DNA from: Misgurnus anguillicaudatus | Lineage: Eukaryota > Chordata > Actinopteri > Cypriniformes > Cobitidae | Direction of reading: 5' to 3' | Assembly (NCBI RefSeq): GCF_027580225.2 | Contig: NC_073346.2 | Span: forward strand, 12,984,001 to 13,048,000 | DNA length: 64,000 bases | Notes under the pieces: generated by a model | What the model was told of the DNA's origin: nothing | Seen by the model: only the letters and a program-made list of their open reading frames with translations | Databases searched by the model: none | In this document: one piece after another, positions 12,201 through 27,200 of the stretch | Numbering within the stretch: position 1 is the first letter of the stretch | Layout: each line of letters starts with the position of its first letter | Made by a program: the position numbers and the translations under genes

Positions 12201-15200
12201 CCAAATATTATGAACCTTTTGTAAGGGACCCCCTACTTAAAATATTTATCATTTTTTACAATCATTTTAATATTATTCAATATTATAATTAGATACACTT
12301 AGAATAATGCAGATGTATAAACCTGGAGAGAAACATTTTAGTACAATTTTTTTATTGCAGCAATACATTTTTAGCTTTACAAGGATTGATGCCTTAAACC
12401 TCAGTGAGTGAAATAAAGAGGATAGTAAAAATAAAAACGCACTAGAAAAATACAAACCAAATATAAACAGTTTAGAGACTCGATAAATCCATTTTACAAT
12501 AAGTTTTTATTTTTAGTATTTTTCTGGGGACCCTCTAGAAGCTCCTCGAGTCTCCCTTGGGTTCCCCCACACTTACATAATGCATGAGCATGAGTAAGCA
12601 TATTATCTCGAAATTGCTGTCCTCCCTTGCCTCAGGGTCTGAGTTTGGTTAAGGGTCATCCCAAACTGCCAGAATAGATTCTATGTGGGATTAGTTGGGT
12701 CAGTGAAGTACCATTGAAACCAGTCCCGACCCTGCTCTCTCATGAGCTATCCATCTTTTTTTTGTGACAGAACTGCAAATTTCTTCTTTTTCTTAAGTTC
12801 CCAACGCTGATCTGTTGGCTTTACAGATGGAGAGATCGATTGGCTAGAAATCAACCCTTTTTCTTATTTTCTCAGAAAAGCTGTCACTGGAGTAGTCTGC
12901 TTTTGAAAAGTACACCTTTATATCTAAAGATTGTATATTAGGACCTAAATGGTACATATTAGGACCTTTTTAAAGGGTACTGTCCAAGTGACCTACTGCT
13001 GTATTTTCTTCTGGCTTTTTCTTTTTCTGATTTTATTATGTGTTATGTGTGGCGCTTTTGTTTGGAGGAATTACAGCCAAAAATTTGTATTAGGGAGTAT
13101 AGTTATGGCTGTAACACTTACAATACTTCTGAATTTCTATGTACAATCTGAAATTGATTTTAGACAACTCTGATTTTGACAATGGTTTTAAAGCAAATTG
13201 TTTTTATGGGGCTTTGTGTGCCAATCATGTGCCCATCTAAGGGGTTTTTCTACATGACAGCATTTTCCACTAAAAATAAAAACGTTTTCACATTGCATGC
13301 CATCACCAACTACTAGACTACCAGACATAATACATTATTTTTCGTTGTTTTTGCTGATTCATGTGAACTGGGATTATTTCGACAATGTTGTTGACGTTTT
13401 GGTTTCTAGTTGTTGTGTAAATGTACCCTATGTAGCCAGGTCTTGACCATTATATGCTCCAGTAGGACTGTCATAGTGCACGGGAAATGTATGTCCTTTT
13501 GTTGCGCAGACAACTTTTTTATGGTATATATCTGGATTTAGCTAGGGGTTATTTCATGAATGCCAGAAGCACTGCTCAGTGTGTTTTACAGCCTGTCTCA
13601 GGAACTCCATTACCCTGCAACTCTCTTTGCTTTTAACCATTTTCATATGCACGTTTCTAATGGGTTTGATATGGAAAAAGCTGGCTTCCACACTTAAAAC
13701 AAACTCCGCTTTAAGAAAAAAAGACACAGGCCACCTGAAGGAGAAGCTTTCAGGGGTTAAGAAGAGTTTGCAGAGCGGGTTTTCCTCCATTGGAGGCGAC
13801 GTCCTTGAGGAATTTGAAGTTGTCAGCACATTTATGCAGCAGATCTCTCCCTGATACAAAGCCCAGACGTTTATTGGAGTTTAAATGTTTTTCCATATGT
13901 GTTCGAAAACAAATTTTTTTTATTCCATACAGGTTTGAAAAGAGTGTCTTTGACAGAATGGGCTTTAAACATGATTTTTACTTGCCTTACTATGTTCCTT
14001 TCTCCCCCAAGCCTGTAGCTGTAAAGCAGAGTACAGTGCTAGAGGAACATATGTCTGAACATTTAATGCTGTTAGAAGAAGAAAGGCAGATGTAGTCGGT
14101 CAGGATGGAGAAGGGAATGCAGTCGGCCAGGTACACTGTGGAAAGTTTTACTAATTCTACCAGTCAAAACACTCCACGGCTCCGTCGCCATCGTCTAGAC
14201 TTCTGTCATTTTGTTTCAAGGCTCAGAGATTTTTATTACCAAAATTAAACAGGAAGCCATTTGTTACATTTGAAATAGAGGAACCAAACAGACCTTTTGT
14301 TGTCTTGGGACTTCAAATCTGCACAGTAAAGTTCAACAAAAATAAGTTTGGGGGGTAAAGGTTTGTTTCCATGAAACACAAAAGATGGACCAAGTTTGGG
14401 AGCCATATTTAACAATTTGCTGCAATAAAAGTTGCTGTCTATTAGGGGTGTAACGGTTCACACTGCTCATGGTTCTGTTCGTATCATGGTTTTATGGCGA
14501 TGGTTTCGGTGCAGTTTGCCACTGGCAATGTTCAGAAAAACACTCTACTGACAAATTAACAGAACACATATTAAGTTAGTAGCAAACTTAAAAAACATCT
14601 GATCTTTCCCATAAACAAAGTGCATTTCAAATTCCAGATGAGCAGATTAAAACACTGCTTTATGTTTTAGGCATGTTTGTAACACAGAGCTTTCCATTTT
14701 ACAATCCAACATGTAATCTGCTGTCACCTTAAGAAACTTCCAGTTGCCAGGTATGTGGAAATGTCAGGTTTTGCGTGTTTGTCAGTTCGTTCTCAGTTTT
14801 GATGTGAGTTTCGTTATCAGGGTTCCCACAGGTCCTTGAATGTTTGCGAATCTGGGGGAAAAATGTAAGGCCCTGGGAAGTTTTTGAAAATATGCATACA
14901 TAGATACAGGTCATTGAAAGTGCTTGAATCTATTTTATGCAAGAAGTTTTCTGAAAAAAAATCCATATTATTCCCTGTGTAGTGTAGTGTTCCCTTCTCA
15001 GGGAACGCTACGCTGCGTCTCCCTTGCCATACTTCCTGCGCCCCTGTAAAACCGTCTTTGGCAATATTTCAGATAGCGATATACTTCCTGGCTGCCGCAT
15101 CACCCTGTCTTTGTCGTTAAGCCTCACGATTGGCTGAATTTGATATATCAGATGCACTTACCCCTGGGGGCGTCCCCAAAGTGTCACCGCAGTGACGCAG

Positions 15201-18200
15201 GGCGAGTTCCCTCGAAACGGAAATCTAACAATGTATCTCAAAACGTAACACGATGTCACTTGAAATTTGTCCCCACATTTAGTCCTTGAATTTGAGGGTA
15301 TTGGAACTGGAAAGTCCTTGAACTTGAAGTTAACTAAGGTGTAGGAACCTTACATCATAGGCCCTGTTTACATTAGAGCATTTGCGTTTAAAAATGGCGT
15401 TTTATAATGAAAACGATCCTCGTTTATACTGCCATTTTAAAAAGAATCTTCATCCACACTATACACAACCATAATTGCATGAAACATGACCAATCACGTA
15501 ACTGGGCATGCACATAAAAGTGTAAAATAACTTATTACTCTAATAATAGCTTACCTTTGCGCATTTATGCAGCCTAGGGCTGTGCGATATTGACAAAAAT
15601 TCATACGTGGATCCTTTGCCGGCAGCTACAACAGACACTATTTTTGAACCTATAAAAATGTGTTTGGGAAAGTCTTCAGCTCCCCCCTACAACATATTAA
15701 TATGATTAATAAGTTAATGTTGATGTTATAAACCAAACAGAAAGGTCTTTAATGATTTAAAACGGAAGCATTCAAGTGAACAGTACTAAAGAGTAGCGAA
15801 CTTGAAGCAAAAATAAATTTCAGCAAATGCAAACTTCAATCAAACATAATAAGAGGTAAACACCAAATAACTTAACTTCCCTTACCTGTTGCTGTTCACT
15901 GTGCAATTAATTAGCGCAACCGCTGCTCATTAAGCTTGTGAACATTTTTGCTGCTTAATAAATACAGGGTTTCCCGCAGAAAATTTGTTAGTTAAGGTGG
16001 TAGGGTTGGACTGGTGGGCGGGGCCGAGGGCATAAAACTCTACCATGATACACATCGTTATCATGATATAAAATGAATCCTATCGTGATAGAAGATTTTG
16101 GTCATATCGCCCACCCCTAAGCAGCAGTAATGGTGATGACCTTCTGGACGAAGGTGGTCTACATGATCCTCGATGCTCTGTAAAGTGTGACCTGATATTA
16201 GATCTGTGGCTCATAGCAGCTCCTTTGCTACAGAGGTGCCAGCAATGTCATTTATAAAGTACAGCACCATGTGGCACTAGTGCATTGTGGGCAGTTTAAC
16301 CTCTGTCCAAGCCTGACATCATCAGACCTATTCAACCCTCACCTCTGACATTTCTACACATGTATTTGTGTGCGTATTTGAGGGCTTAGCGGCTTTCCAG
16401 ATGAACTTTCCTCTCCCCTTCCATAAGAACAGCAATGCCACATGGAAGTGCTTATGGAATTTTATATAAGAAACAGCTGGCAGTTCTTCAAAGCTCTTGT
16501 TATGGTATGGACCGCATGTTTTGAGATGGTGATGGGTCTGGAGGCTTGTCATATTGTCTGTGATGTTTTTCCATCCTGATCATCAGAAGACAGGAGGTTA
16601 ATCTCTGTAAAGTTTTAGTTCAGGGCTCTATGAGGGACATTGTTTTATAGATGTTTTATTCAATGTAACAATTTGGTAATTGTTAGTTTGTAATAAGCAT
16701 TTAAACACTTTGAGACAAATTATGTGTTTGTACGAATGATTTGCCATTTTGGGCTCTGTAAAATGTATAGACCTTTTTTGGACGCACATGCGTTGTCACA
16801 GTTATGCGCCTGGCCCAAAGTTAACTTGTTGTTTATTGGCCTGGATAGTGCCTAAATTGACCTCCTGTCGAAAATAAAAATGTTTTGGTTTCCTAAAGAT
16901 GAGGGGAGACTGAGCATAGATTACCAATGAGTGGATTTGGCTGCCAGGCAAGAATTCAAGGATTTGTAGCTAACATTGTATACATTCATTTTACACAGTA
17001 ACGTTAGCTCGGTGTAGTAGTTAATACGCTTTAGCTATGATTTGAAGTAAGGGAATTTTTGTTAGTTATCAGAAATAATCTACTCTAGATGTACTCTGTT
17101 GTAATTGATTCTTTGCATAAGTTCCCTGAACGTTACGTTTGGGCCACAAAAGCCGTTTATGCACGTTATTGCTGAGTTTTTGTAAAGGAAATTTAATTCA
17201 GCGCAACGTGAGCGCCTGCACAGCGTGTCTGTACAAACTCGTTCACGCTTCACAAAACACTCATACACACGTGTGCATGCAGAAGTCCTTTGTGTCAGCG
17301 GCCCAGCTGATTTGCCCCTCCTCAACAGCCAATAAGATCATCTGCATGGACAGGCACCTCCCCCAACGAGTGGTTGTGTGTAGTAGAGAGAGTTAGTAAA
17401 TTTTGTCCATGTGTGTTTTGGGAAGAGAGAAACCTCAAAGGGATGTGTGACTTCCCAAAAAAAGTTTGTCAGACGGATAGTTCATACTTATGACATCCGC
17501 GTGACTGTGCTCTGCAAACAACACTTTGCCCTTCACCTTCAAACATTGATTTGACAAGGTGCCAATCAGTTTCCTGGGGTATCTGGTACCATAATATCCA
17601 CAGCAGGTCCTCCAGTTCCTGTTTATTGCGGGGTGGTGGTGATGTAGCGCAGACCCATTTTTCCAAGTCAAACCACTAATGTTCAATTTGGTTCAAGTCA
17701 GATAAATTTGGAGGCCAAGGCATTAACAAAAATTCACCCTCATGTTTCTCAAACCACCCCTTGAAGATTCTGACAGTGTGGCATGGCGCATTATCCTGTT
17801 GTTAATGGCCATCACTGGCAGGGAGCACAGTTGTCATGAACTTGGTCCACAACGATGTTCAAATAATACCTGACAGCTGTCAGGGGTGGTGCAATTGTGA
17901 TAACAGGGCTAGTATTGGGCGATATGCCCCATTTTGAGATGCGGTCGCTGTGAATAATTTGGCCATTCGTGCACCACTTTTGATATGCAATCACTGTAGT
18001 GGCACTTTAACCACCCACAAGGCAAATCGCTGTTTGGCTAAAAGAATAATGTAAAAATATGAGAAAATTTTTTTTATTTTGGGATTCTGAGATCTGCTAT
18101 GCATTCGGCTTTAGTCTTGTGATGGATAACGTTTTGACACATACCACAGTGAATTGGTCTCTCTTATTTTACTGCTGTGATATGGCTTTACTTCAAAGCA

Positions 18201-21200
18201 TGTTTCTGATCAAGCTAGATCTCTGCCGTTCCTTACTGTACAAAGTGAACCCATGTGCTCATGTCGTTCAGCGACAAAAAGTGACTGATCTCATCTTGCA
18301 GGTCATCTCTGTGCTGTAACTCCTGCAGACACTTTCATTAAAATCAATTAAGCTGTTTACATCGCACAGTAAATCTCTTATTTAAATTTTGTAATCCTTT
18401 TCAATTATAGTGTCACTCACTGTGGGTTTTACACAGCCTACATTTCAACACGGTTATGCGTGTCATGTTATTTCTTTGGCCGTCTTTTTATGCCAAATGT
18501 AAATCAGACATCTGTAGATCAGACAGTGTCATTCTTGCTTATAAGGTCTGGCTGTGATAGACGTATAAGACAAACAAATGTGTTTGTGGTTGGATAAAGC
18601 AAGAGTGTTTGTGGTTGGATATAACACTCGATTGATGCTCTGCAACATGTTTTGCTGAAAAATGTAACATAAACACGTCAGAAATTGTTTATAAGGTGCC
18701 GGTTATCTTAAATTGAGAAGCACACTTCTGTTTTTGCCTCAGGTTGAGAAACTCAATCTTCCCACAGCTGCTTTAAAGACTGGTGGACTCCACAGGCGCA
18801 ACAAGAGGCCTGTACCCTTCTCTTGAAAAGTTGGAGTCGTTTAAACAAAAACTTTTTTAACCACAAACAGGAAACCTTTTATGTTATGGCTGTTTGTTTA
18901 CACATACAACATTTTTTAAGGTCCTGAAAACTTGAAGAAAAAGAACTTGTTTCAAGAGCAAGTTTTTGAAAATAATGGCGTTATCGTTTCTGCGTAAACG
19001 ACAAAAATGCAAATCTGTCGGAGATAATTACGTGTTGAGTCATACATGAAACTTGACAGAACAACAATGACCATGTTTCCATCCATGGCTTTTTTTGCGA
19101 GAAAAGCTTTAATGCATCATAGAGGCTGTTTACACTTGGTATTAAGATGTGTTTTCGTCGATCGGATCATAAGTAGATGACGCTAAAGACAGGTGTAAAC
19201 AGTTTTCAAAACGTTTTGAGCTCGTCCAAAACCAAATTCAGAGGTAGTCGAAAACCCATTCGATCGGATTGCTTTTGTAGTGTAAATGTGCATGTGGTTG
19301 AATGTGAGACCTCCTTCTCTCTCTCCGCCTATTTATCTAATCTGAGGTAATGAGCACAATGTTTTACGTCTTTTCTGACTTCTAGCACAAACACACAATG
19401 TACAGCGCTATCTTTAGGCTTTCATTGATAAAATTAAAGCGGCTGATCACCACGTCTTTTATTAGTTTAATTTTGTGAGCGTGTGAATTTGTGTGAAAAT
19501 AGCTCTAACATATACATGTACGAAACACTGTTCAGTATGTTTACTTACAACATAAGCAGTTTCATAATATTAGTTTGCATCCATTTAAACCCATCATTAC
19601 TCCCGCTCATGTTTGAATGACAGCAGAGGGACTCCACCGTCTCAACAGACCACCCCCTCAAAGTAATCAGGACAGAAGCGGTCGAAAGTGGATAAGAGAG
19701 ACTGATTTAAATACCAGATGTAAACAGAATGCATCTCTCTCGTCCACTTGTGATCCGATCTACGAAAACACATCTTAATACAAAGTGTAAACAGCCCCAA
19801 AAAGTGTACAGTTTATAGCTGATGGAAATGCTTATTTTCGATAAAATTTTGCAAATGTCGACAAAATAATTTTTTGTTTAAGTTTAGCGCGTAAACGCTA
19901 TGTCAATTCCTCAAATGTCAAAGCAAATAAATGTGGTGTCACATAATAGATTTTCATCAACCTCTGAAGGGCACAACAGCAAACATTGGGCGCCCTAAAA
20001 TGTTGCATCCTGATTTGCCCTGCTGCTTTGTTCATTTTCATTAATTTCTTCACCTTAGCAGGGTTAATATAATTTACTAAAACTTTTCAAACATTTCTGT
20101 TAACTGAAATCCAATAAACAACAAAATTGTTAAAAGTAACAAAAATAGCATTTCAAAGCAGTACAAATGTCCAAAAAATATTAAAAAATAAAGTTAAATG
20201 TCAATAAAGTCAAAAACTAATAATTGTAATGAAGAAGCATTGAAAAACCGAGTCATTACCTGATATATGTTAAGATGTATACTGTATGCAATAAAATTGT
20301 GTTTATTCTCCTAAATATTCAATGGTTTCTCTTCATAATCAGGTCCATTCTGTGAAAGCACACTAATTTTAAATGACCAGAGACGAGGCTACAAGTATCA
20401 GGGCGCACTCAGACTATCCAAACCAATCCGCGCTCGGGCGCGTTTGACCCCCAAAGCCTGGTTTGTTTGACTAGTGTGATCACTCTGTTCCACGCCCAGG
20501 CGCGGATTGGTTAATCGCGCCGCGGATGGGTTGCAGAGGTGGGCCGGAAGGCTGTTGTGTGAGCGCAATCGCGCCTGAGCGCAATTCAAAAGGTGAAGAC
20601 GTCAGTTGTGCGACCACTCACCTTCATCTGCCTCCGTAAAAACTTTTTGATGCGAGCAGCGGGGTTACGTGAGTGTCCGAGCTGCACGCGTGACAGATCA
20701 ACTAAGCAATATGATGACATGTGAGAGGGCTGTCTGTAATCGCGCACCAACACGACTCCGAATAAAAAACACAGACTTATCATTACGGTGGGTTCCAGTG
20801 TTAAGAGAGCCCTTTACTTCCTGCTTTTTCCAAAACAATCGCATCTTAATGACGAAAGCGCGCCCGGACTTGGATCGATAAAAAGTACAGTGTGAGTGCG
20901 TGCACCTGGCTGAGTAGGGAGGGGTGACAATCGCGCTGGGGCATGGTTTGGTTTGGTTTGGATAATGTGAGTGCGCCCTGAGACCCTATCTGGTCCCAGC
21001 TGGGCTTTAGTCGTTATAGCTTTAGACCCGCATTTTCGGTTTCTAATGAACTCTTAAAGACCTGAAGACTGCACAAGTTGTCTTTGGATGATTTGTGCAT
21101 TTGGATTTTTTTGTGAAATTGAAATGACAGCTGGCAAATTTGAATAAACTGTACTGAATTATCTCTCTGATCTCATATTATTGGTATGTGAATGGAAAAA

Positions 21201-24200
21201 GTCTGGAGACGGCAAATTCGCAACCTTTTTTTACGCATATTCACTTTGCTGATAACAAAACTGGGTGGAAACATCGCTAAGGGTGGCCTACGCGACTGTG
21301 TTAGTGCTACTCAAGATACTGAGTTTATTAGCAAATTTTCAGCAAAGTTTCAACATTTTACGCTTTATAGTCCAGGGTCACTTCACTTGTAGTAATAAAC
21401 CTACCTCATCTGAATCTAACAATGGCATCATTGTAATGGTGTCTGGGTTTTTCCTTGGGAATGCTGCTCCCACTAACACAGTTCCACACAGTTCCTAGAA
21501 ATGAGAAACTGCAAGTTTGTCGCCTTTCTTATAGTCTAGTGAGTCAGCAGATCCTCGTGTTCTGTATAGAACAGTTGAGTTGAAAATAAAGTTTGAGTGC
21601 AACTCACTGAAATTGTAATTTTAAAAAAATGTTGGTTGCATGTGTCTAAATTAGCCATAACTGAACATGCTACATCCCAGTTGAAGGAAAATGATGGGTG
21701 GTCACTCAAAGTTCAGTCTGTCATCTACTGGGGGTTCCTGCTAATTCCCGTCACTCCGGAAAGCCGCTTCCCGGGCCACGCTTCCACGTGACCTCTGCAC
21801 ACACTAGCACGCTTGTAGCATCTGGCCCACAAAGAGGTGACTCACTTTTACGAGCAGGTAACCTGAGTGGAATCACAACTCTAGATTTAGACGCAGCTGC
21901 CTCATTCACAGATATAATTAGCGTTTGATCTAGACTTTGGTAAAGCCATTAATGTACAAGAAGCATAGTTTATTTGACTTTCACGTACACAGACGTGCGA
22001 TGCATGCGCATTACGACAAATTGCAGTGCCTCTTCTGGGATTTTCAAGGATGGGAGTCAGTTATTCAGCTTATACCATGGTTACCACAGACATTGCTCTG
22101 ATGGTGATTTTAAGACATTTGCCAGGTTAGGTGTGCGTTTATTGAAAAATAATGCATATCCATGGAACATTTCTCAGCAATCAGAATAAAGCATTCAAAA
22201 GCTGATATAATCAAAAATAAAAAAATATGAAATTACAGTACGTGATTTGGAATTTAAAGTGCACTATAATCACACAAATCTCAGTTAATTGCACTTTTGT
22301 TTTTTTTTTGGTTCAAGCGGGTAACTTTTCACCCACATGCCCCTGTAAAAATTCTTTTCTACTTTGATTGATTGACATATCCGGTTCAAGCAATGCATCA
22401 AAATGTATAGGACTCTTAGATGGGTGAGATGAGTGATGAAACAATAGACCTCAAGCTATCCATCAGTTGTGTGTCAAAGCAGAGGAAACTCACTGTTCCC
22501 ACATCACTTCCTTTTTGCCAAGACATTTCAAAGATATACATTGTTTTTGTGTCATGGTACAGATTTAAAATGTTTAATATGTGGCAGAATCAGAACAGCC
22601 TGCTGTGTACAAGCATTATACAGGCTACTCTGATAAAAAGTGCACTTAAAAGAGAGTACTACTGTGTGCAACATATGTATTAAAGGGACACTCCACTTTT
22701 TTTGAAAATGGGCTCATATTCCATTTGGGAATCCATTCAGCCGATCTCCGGGTCTGGGGCTAGCACTTTTAGCAAAGGTTAGCATAATTCATTGAATCTG
22801 GTTAGACCATTAGCATCGCAATGATGTTACGCAGCGCAAGAAAATAGTCCCCTTGGTAACTTTCAATAGCAGGGGACTATTTTTGGGCATTGCGTAATAT
22901 CATTGCGCCTTCTGCAGCCATGTTATGGCAGCAAAGTCCTTGATTATTACGCCAGAATAAGAGTATAGTTCCTAGCCATATCAGCATAGAAAATGCTAAT
23001 GGTCAAATCAGATTCAATGAATTATGCTAAGCTATGCTAAAAGTGGTATCGCCATACCTTCCAAAACGGAAAAAATCTAATGTTTAACTGTAGGGGAGCT
23101 GGAATAAAGTGATTCCCTTTAAAGCTTAGCTCTTGCAAGAGTAAAATAAATGTACTGGGTTTTAATCAAATAGGAATGTATATGCTTTTACTGGAACATA
23201 TGGTATGTGATAAACACATCTCTCTGTCTCTCATATGTTACTGTAAACATTTATAGTCTTGGCAGTTGACCAACATAACTATTTATGAGCTCTGCATTAG
23301 AGTCATTTTAGTGAACTTTGGCCTTCAGATACACAGATTGCATCTACTCTATGTCTGTTGATTCCTCTTAATGTTTCTGATAAATAACAATCTTGCACGC
23401 TTTCATTAACAGGTGCTGCGTTTTTACTGCGACAGCTGCGCCGTGCCCATCTGTAGAGAGTGCAGCCTGGGCAGACACGCGGGTCACAGTTTCACCTACC
23501 TGCAAGAAGCCCTACAAGACTCCAGAGCTTTGACCATCCAGCTGCTCGCAGACGCACAGCAGGGCAGACAAGCAGTGCAGGTTAGTAATCACCTAGGGTC
23601 TTTCTTATAGGACTTATAGTTTACAGATGCAATAAGATCTGTCTTGGGTGGTCTGATGAAATGTGTTTACTGTATTCACTTGATTAGAAATATTTAATAC
23701 ATAATTAACTTTATCACACATATGAACATGTCATGTGCCTCTGTGTAGGGTCCTGATATCTACTTTGTACAATGAAAAGGGTTTTTTAAAGCTTGCCTTC
23801 CATTAGCATCACTGTGCGTGCCCACCCCCACTCCGGCTGAACGAAGAGAATAGATACAGAAGGAGAGGGGGTGGCCCAATGCTCGGTTACTGCCTCTATT
23901 CAGCCCTCTGATGGCCCTTGCGGGGTGGATCATTAGTCACACACAGAGGAAATGTTTCCATCTCTGTGTCACTCTTCAAAGAGGAACCACGGGTGAAGGG
24001 TGGGGGTAATACAGCCCCCATTAGGGCTGTCCAATTCCATTTTCTCGAGTGACACAAGACCGGTTGGCAAGGAGACCAGCAGTGAATTTAAAAGTGAAAG
24101 GCAGAAGAGATGGGTTTCGTTTAGAGGAGGGCGCTATAGAAAACGAATTCCAATGGGAGTTTATACCCCTGAGGTTTTCAAATGTCCTGATAACATTTGA

Positions 24201-27200
24201 ATACGCCCCCAACCTGCTTTCTTCACCAGTGACTGCCAAAACTCAAGTCTATTTTCTGTGCTAATTGCATACATCTTATTCAATAGCCATGGCTATGTTC
24301 AAAATAGCATATTAACATACTAGTCGTAGTAAGTAGTTTTCTGTATGCATAAAGTGCTGTGTCCCACAATGTTATGTGTATGCTATATAAGTTTTGATCA
24401 GTGCAGCACGTGCTATATGCAGAAGTGCCTCACTTTATTAACGCGTAGCAGGCATTGTATGAAGAAAAAGTGCCTGACTTTATAAGCGCGGAGCTCGCGC
24501 CGTTTTAAGCTGTCCAAAACGAGGTATGTGACGTCACAGACCAACTAATCAATAGTAACACTCATTGACAACTATTTTCATCACATATTATCGATTTTAT
24601 CGATTAGTTGTTGTTCCCTTATTTTTCTGGACGCCCCTGAAATTCATTGATCAATTGAAGTCTTGGCAATTGTGTTTTTTTCCCTACCTACTACTGGAGA
24701 TGCACTGATGTATTGACTGCCAATATTTATCGGCCAATTTGATCGTTTTCAAACCATCTGCATAACGGCTATAACACAAAAGCCTCATATTACAAACCAA
24801 TAGTTTACTAGCCTAACTTTTTTAAGGCACTGATTTGTGTAATGTCTGTTAAACCAGTTCAACTGGTTTATTTTGGATAAAATAAAGAACTTTTTGCCAA
24901 AAGAAAATCTAGGGCTGGGTAATCGATTCAGATCTTCCAGATCGATTCGATTTCGACTCACAAGCTATCAAATCGATTCAATTTCGATATGATTTTCGAT
25001 TCCGGTTCTCGGGTCGGTTTTTATACTCTATTCTTGATTCGACTCAATGAATATAGATTTAATACAAATACTATATTAATAAAAAAGAACAATGAACAGC
25101 AGTTTATTGGGTGGGTAATTAATAAAAAGAAATTAAAAGCCACAACACTATAGTCGTCATCTTGCTTGCGAAATGTAAAATGCTTCCATACCTCTTACTT
25201 TTTATGTGAAGGTGGCATCAACATCGAAGAAGCACCTGAAACCGCCAAGTTAAGAATAGAAGGAACGAATGACAGGCTCACCTCTCGCTCCTTGGTAACA
25301 TCACGCAAGGCAAAAAAGTGAAGTGACATCTAGTGAAGAAGACTAGCAATTAGATTAACGTTAATCTTACGTTCAATGTTTCCGTAAATAAATATGAAAG
25401 AAAAAGTCGACTCTTTGAGAATCGATTTTGAATCGACCACGTAAAAAAACAGATTTATCGCAAAAAAAAAAAATTTTTGCCCAGCCCTAACAAAATCTGT
25501 ATCTTGGATCCAGTCCATGTTGAATATAATTGATTTGATGATGCAGTAAACTAGCTATTATACCTAATGTGTGTTTTTTTTAACTTGGCTAAATAAAAAT
25601 GTGATCAAATCGTCATCTAAAATGGTGACAAAAATTGCTATCGTATTAAGCAAAAATCCCATCACTGCAACCCTACCATTACGGTTTTGGAAAATATTAG
25701 GTCATGTATACATATGAGAAGACTAGTATTACATTTTAAACCCAACCCACGTGTTAAACCATCAGTTATCTAAACCTTTTCTAAAGCTTCATCACATTCA
25801 GCCCCATAACAACTGAATCAACTGACTGAGCTTGACCTGTGTTTTCATGCGCTTGATTGGCTGCGTGTCCCAGTATGTCTTTAATCCTGTTACTGGATGG
25901 TGTTAAATGGAAAGCCTCTAACCCATTTATGAGTTTGAAAGTGCATGCAGCGTAATAACAATGCCGAAGGCCCGGGGCACAATCTTTGTTCTGGAAACAC
26001 TGTGCATTTGAAGGACCCAATCCAGGAACGAGTCCCTTACAGCTTGGGTTTTTGTAACGCTTCATAATCTCATTTTGTCACCCGTTACGCAGATGTTTTC
26101 CCTGTTCACCCAGTACCTATATATCTGACTTGTGATTGGCTTACTTCTGATTGACAGCTCAATTTGTCATATTGATTTTGATGTGGAAAATATTTTCAAA
26201 GGATTGATAGGAATTTTATTATTTTGTCCCAATCAAATAAAGTAAACAATGCATTTTTGATTTAAAAGTTTTGCCACACAAAAGATCTAGATTTTTTTAA
26301 CTTATTACTGGATAAGTAGCAAATGTCATGATAGCAAATGTGAAAATGTATTCAGTTGTGTATTCTTTTTTTCTTTCGTAATACACGGACTTCACGTGGA
26401 CAAATCAAGTATTCATTTGGGTTTTACGACGTGACGTGACTTTTAAATTCATGACTCGTCCTATGCAGCAGTTTAGTTTAAGATATTTGTGATATAATGC
26501 ACTTTTATTCTAAATTCATCGAAAAAGGAGGAGAAGGAGTGAGAGATTGCACCCTTAAACTTCCCTTACGAAAATTAACCATGATTTTACTACAGTTAAA
26601 ACCTATTTATGGTTACTGCAAATAAAAAATATTTATGCACAGTGCGGCCTCCTCCTTATTTATTTAAATAATTTAGGCCAGCACTCTTAAAGTTTAATTT
26701 CAGACACATTGAGTGAAGCCTGCTCTTATCTTCAATTACTGTAGTAAACCTTTCCGTATGGGTCACAAATCAACTACGATCCATCACACAATTGATAATG
26801 GTTACAAAACAAAAATTTTGCACTGTAATTAGCTACCTTCGAAAGTGCATCAGAATCGATACGGATCGATGCGCACATCACAAGGACTTTTTTAAAGTGA
26901 TGTGTATGGTGCATCTAAACTTCTGGACCTTCTTTGAAACTCGGATTGAGCTTCGATTAGGTTTACTTTATACTAAACATTGTTCTTTTCCACACTTTTT
27001 CTCCAAACTCTTTGGGTCATGTGACGCCTATGGTGTTTCCCTCATTGTGCAAGTTTCAGATTGGATTTTGTATGATCAGTCATCTGTAATATTGGTAATG
27101 TGACAGAAAAGGCATGGGGGGTTAATAGAGATAAAAGTGTTCTATTTTGAACTGTTCCCAATGGGGAAAGGTGCACAGTTGAGTTTCCTGGTTTCAGGTC

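Larger units (their letters stand above)
6251..23412 (+). other. trim71: trim71 intron 1 (17.2 kb), transposon-rich
   Basis: It runs from GTGAGT at 6251 to CAG at 23412 and splits B-box 2. It contains many short non-autonomous elements, listed separately. The gaps between them show no convincing exon except the doubtful coding-like stretch at 13579-14095. Confidence 0.9.

Noticed and set aside
12949..13173. 74-codon frame with hydrophobic run
   Set aside because: Starts inside a dispersed repeat and has no homologue I recognise; AT-rich hydrophobic runs arise by chance.
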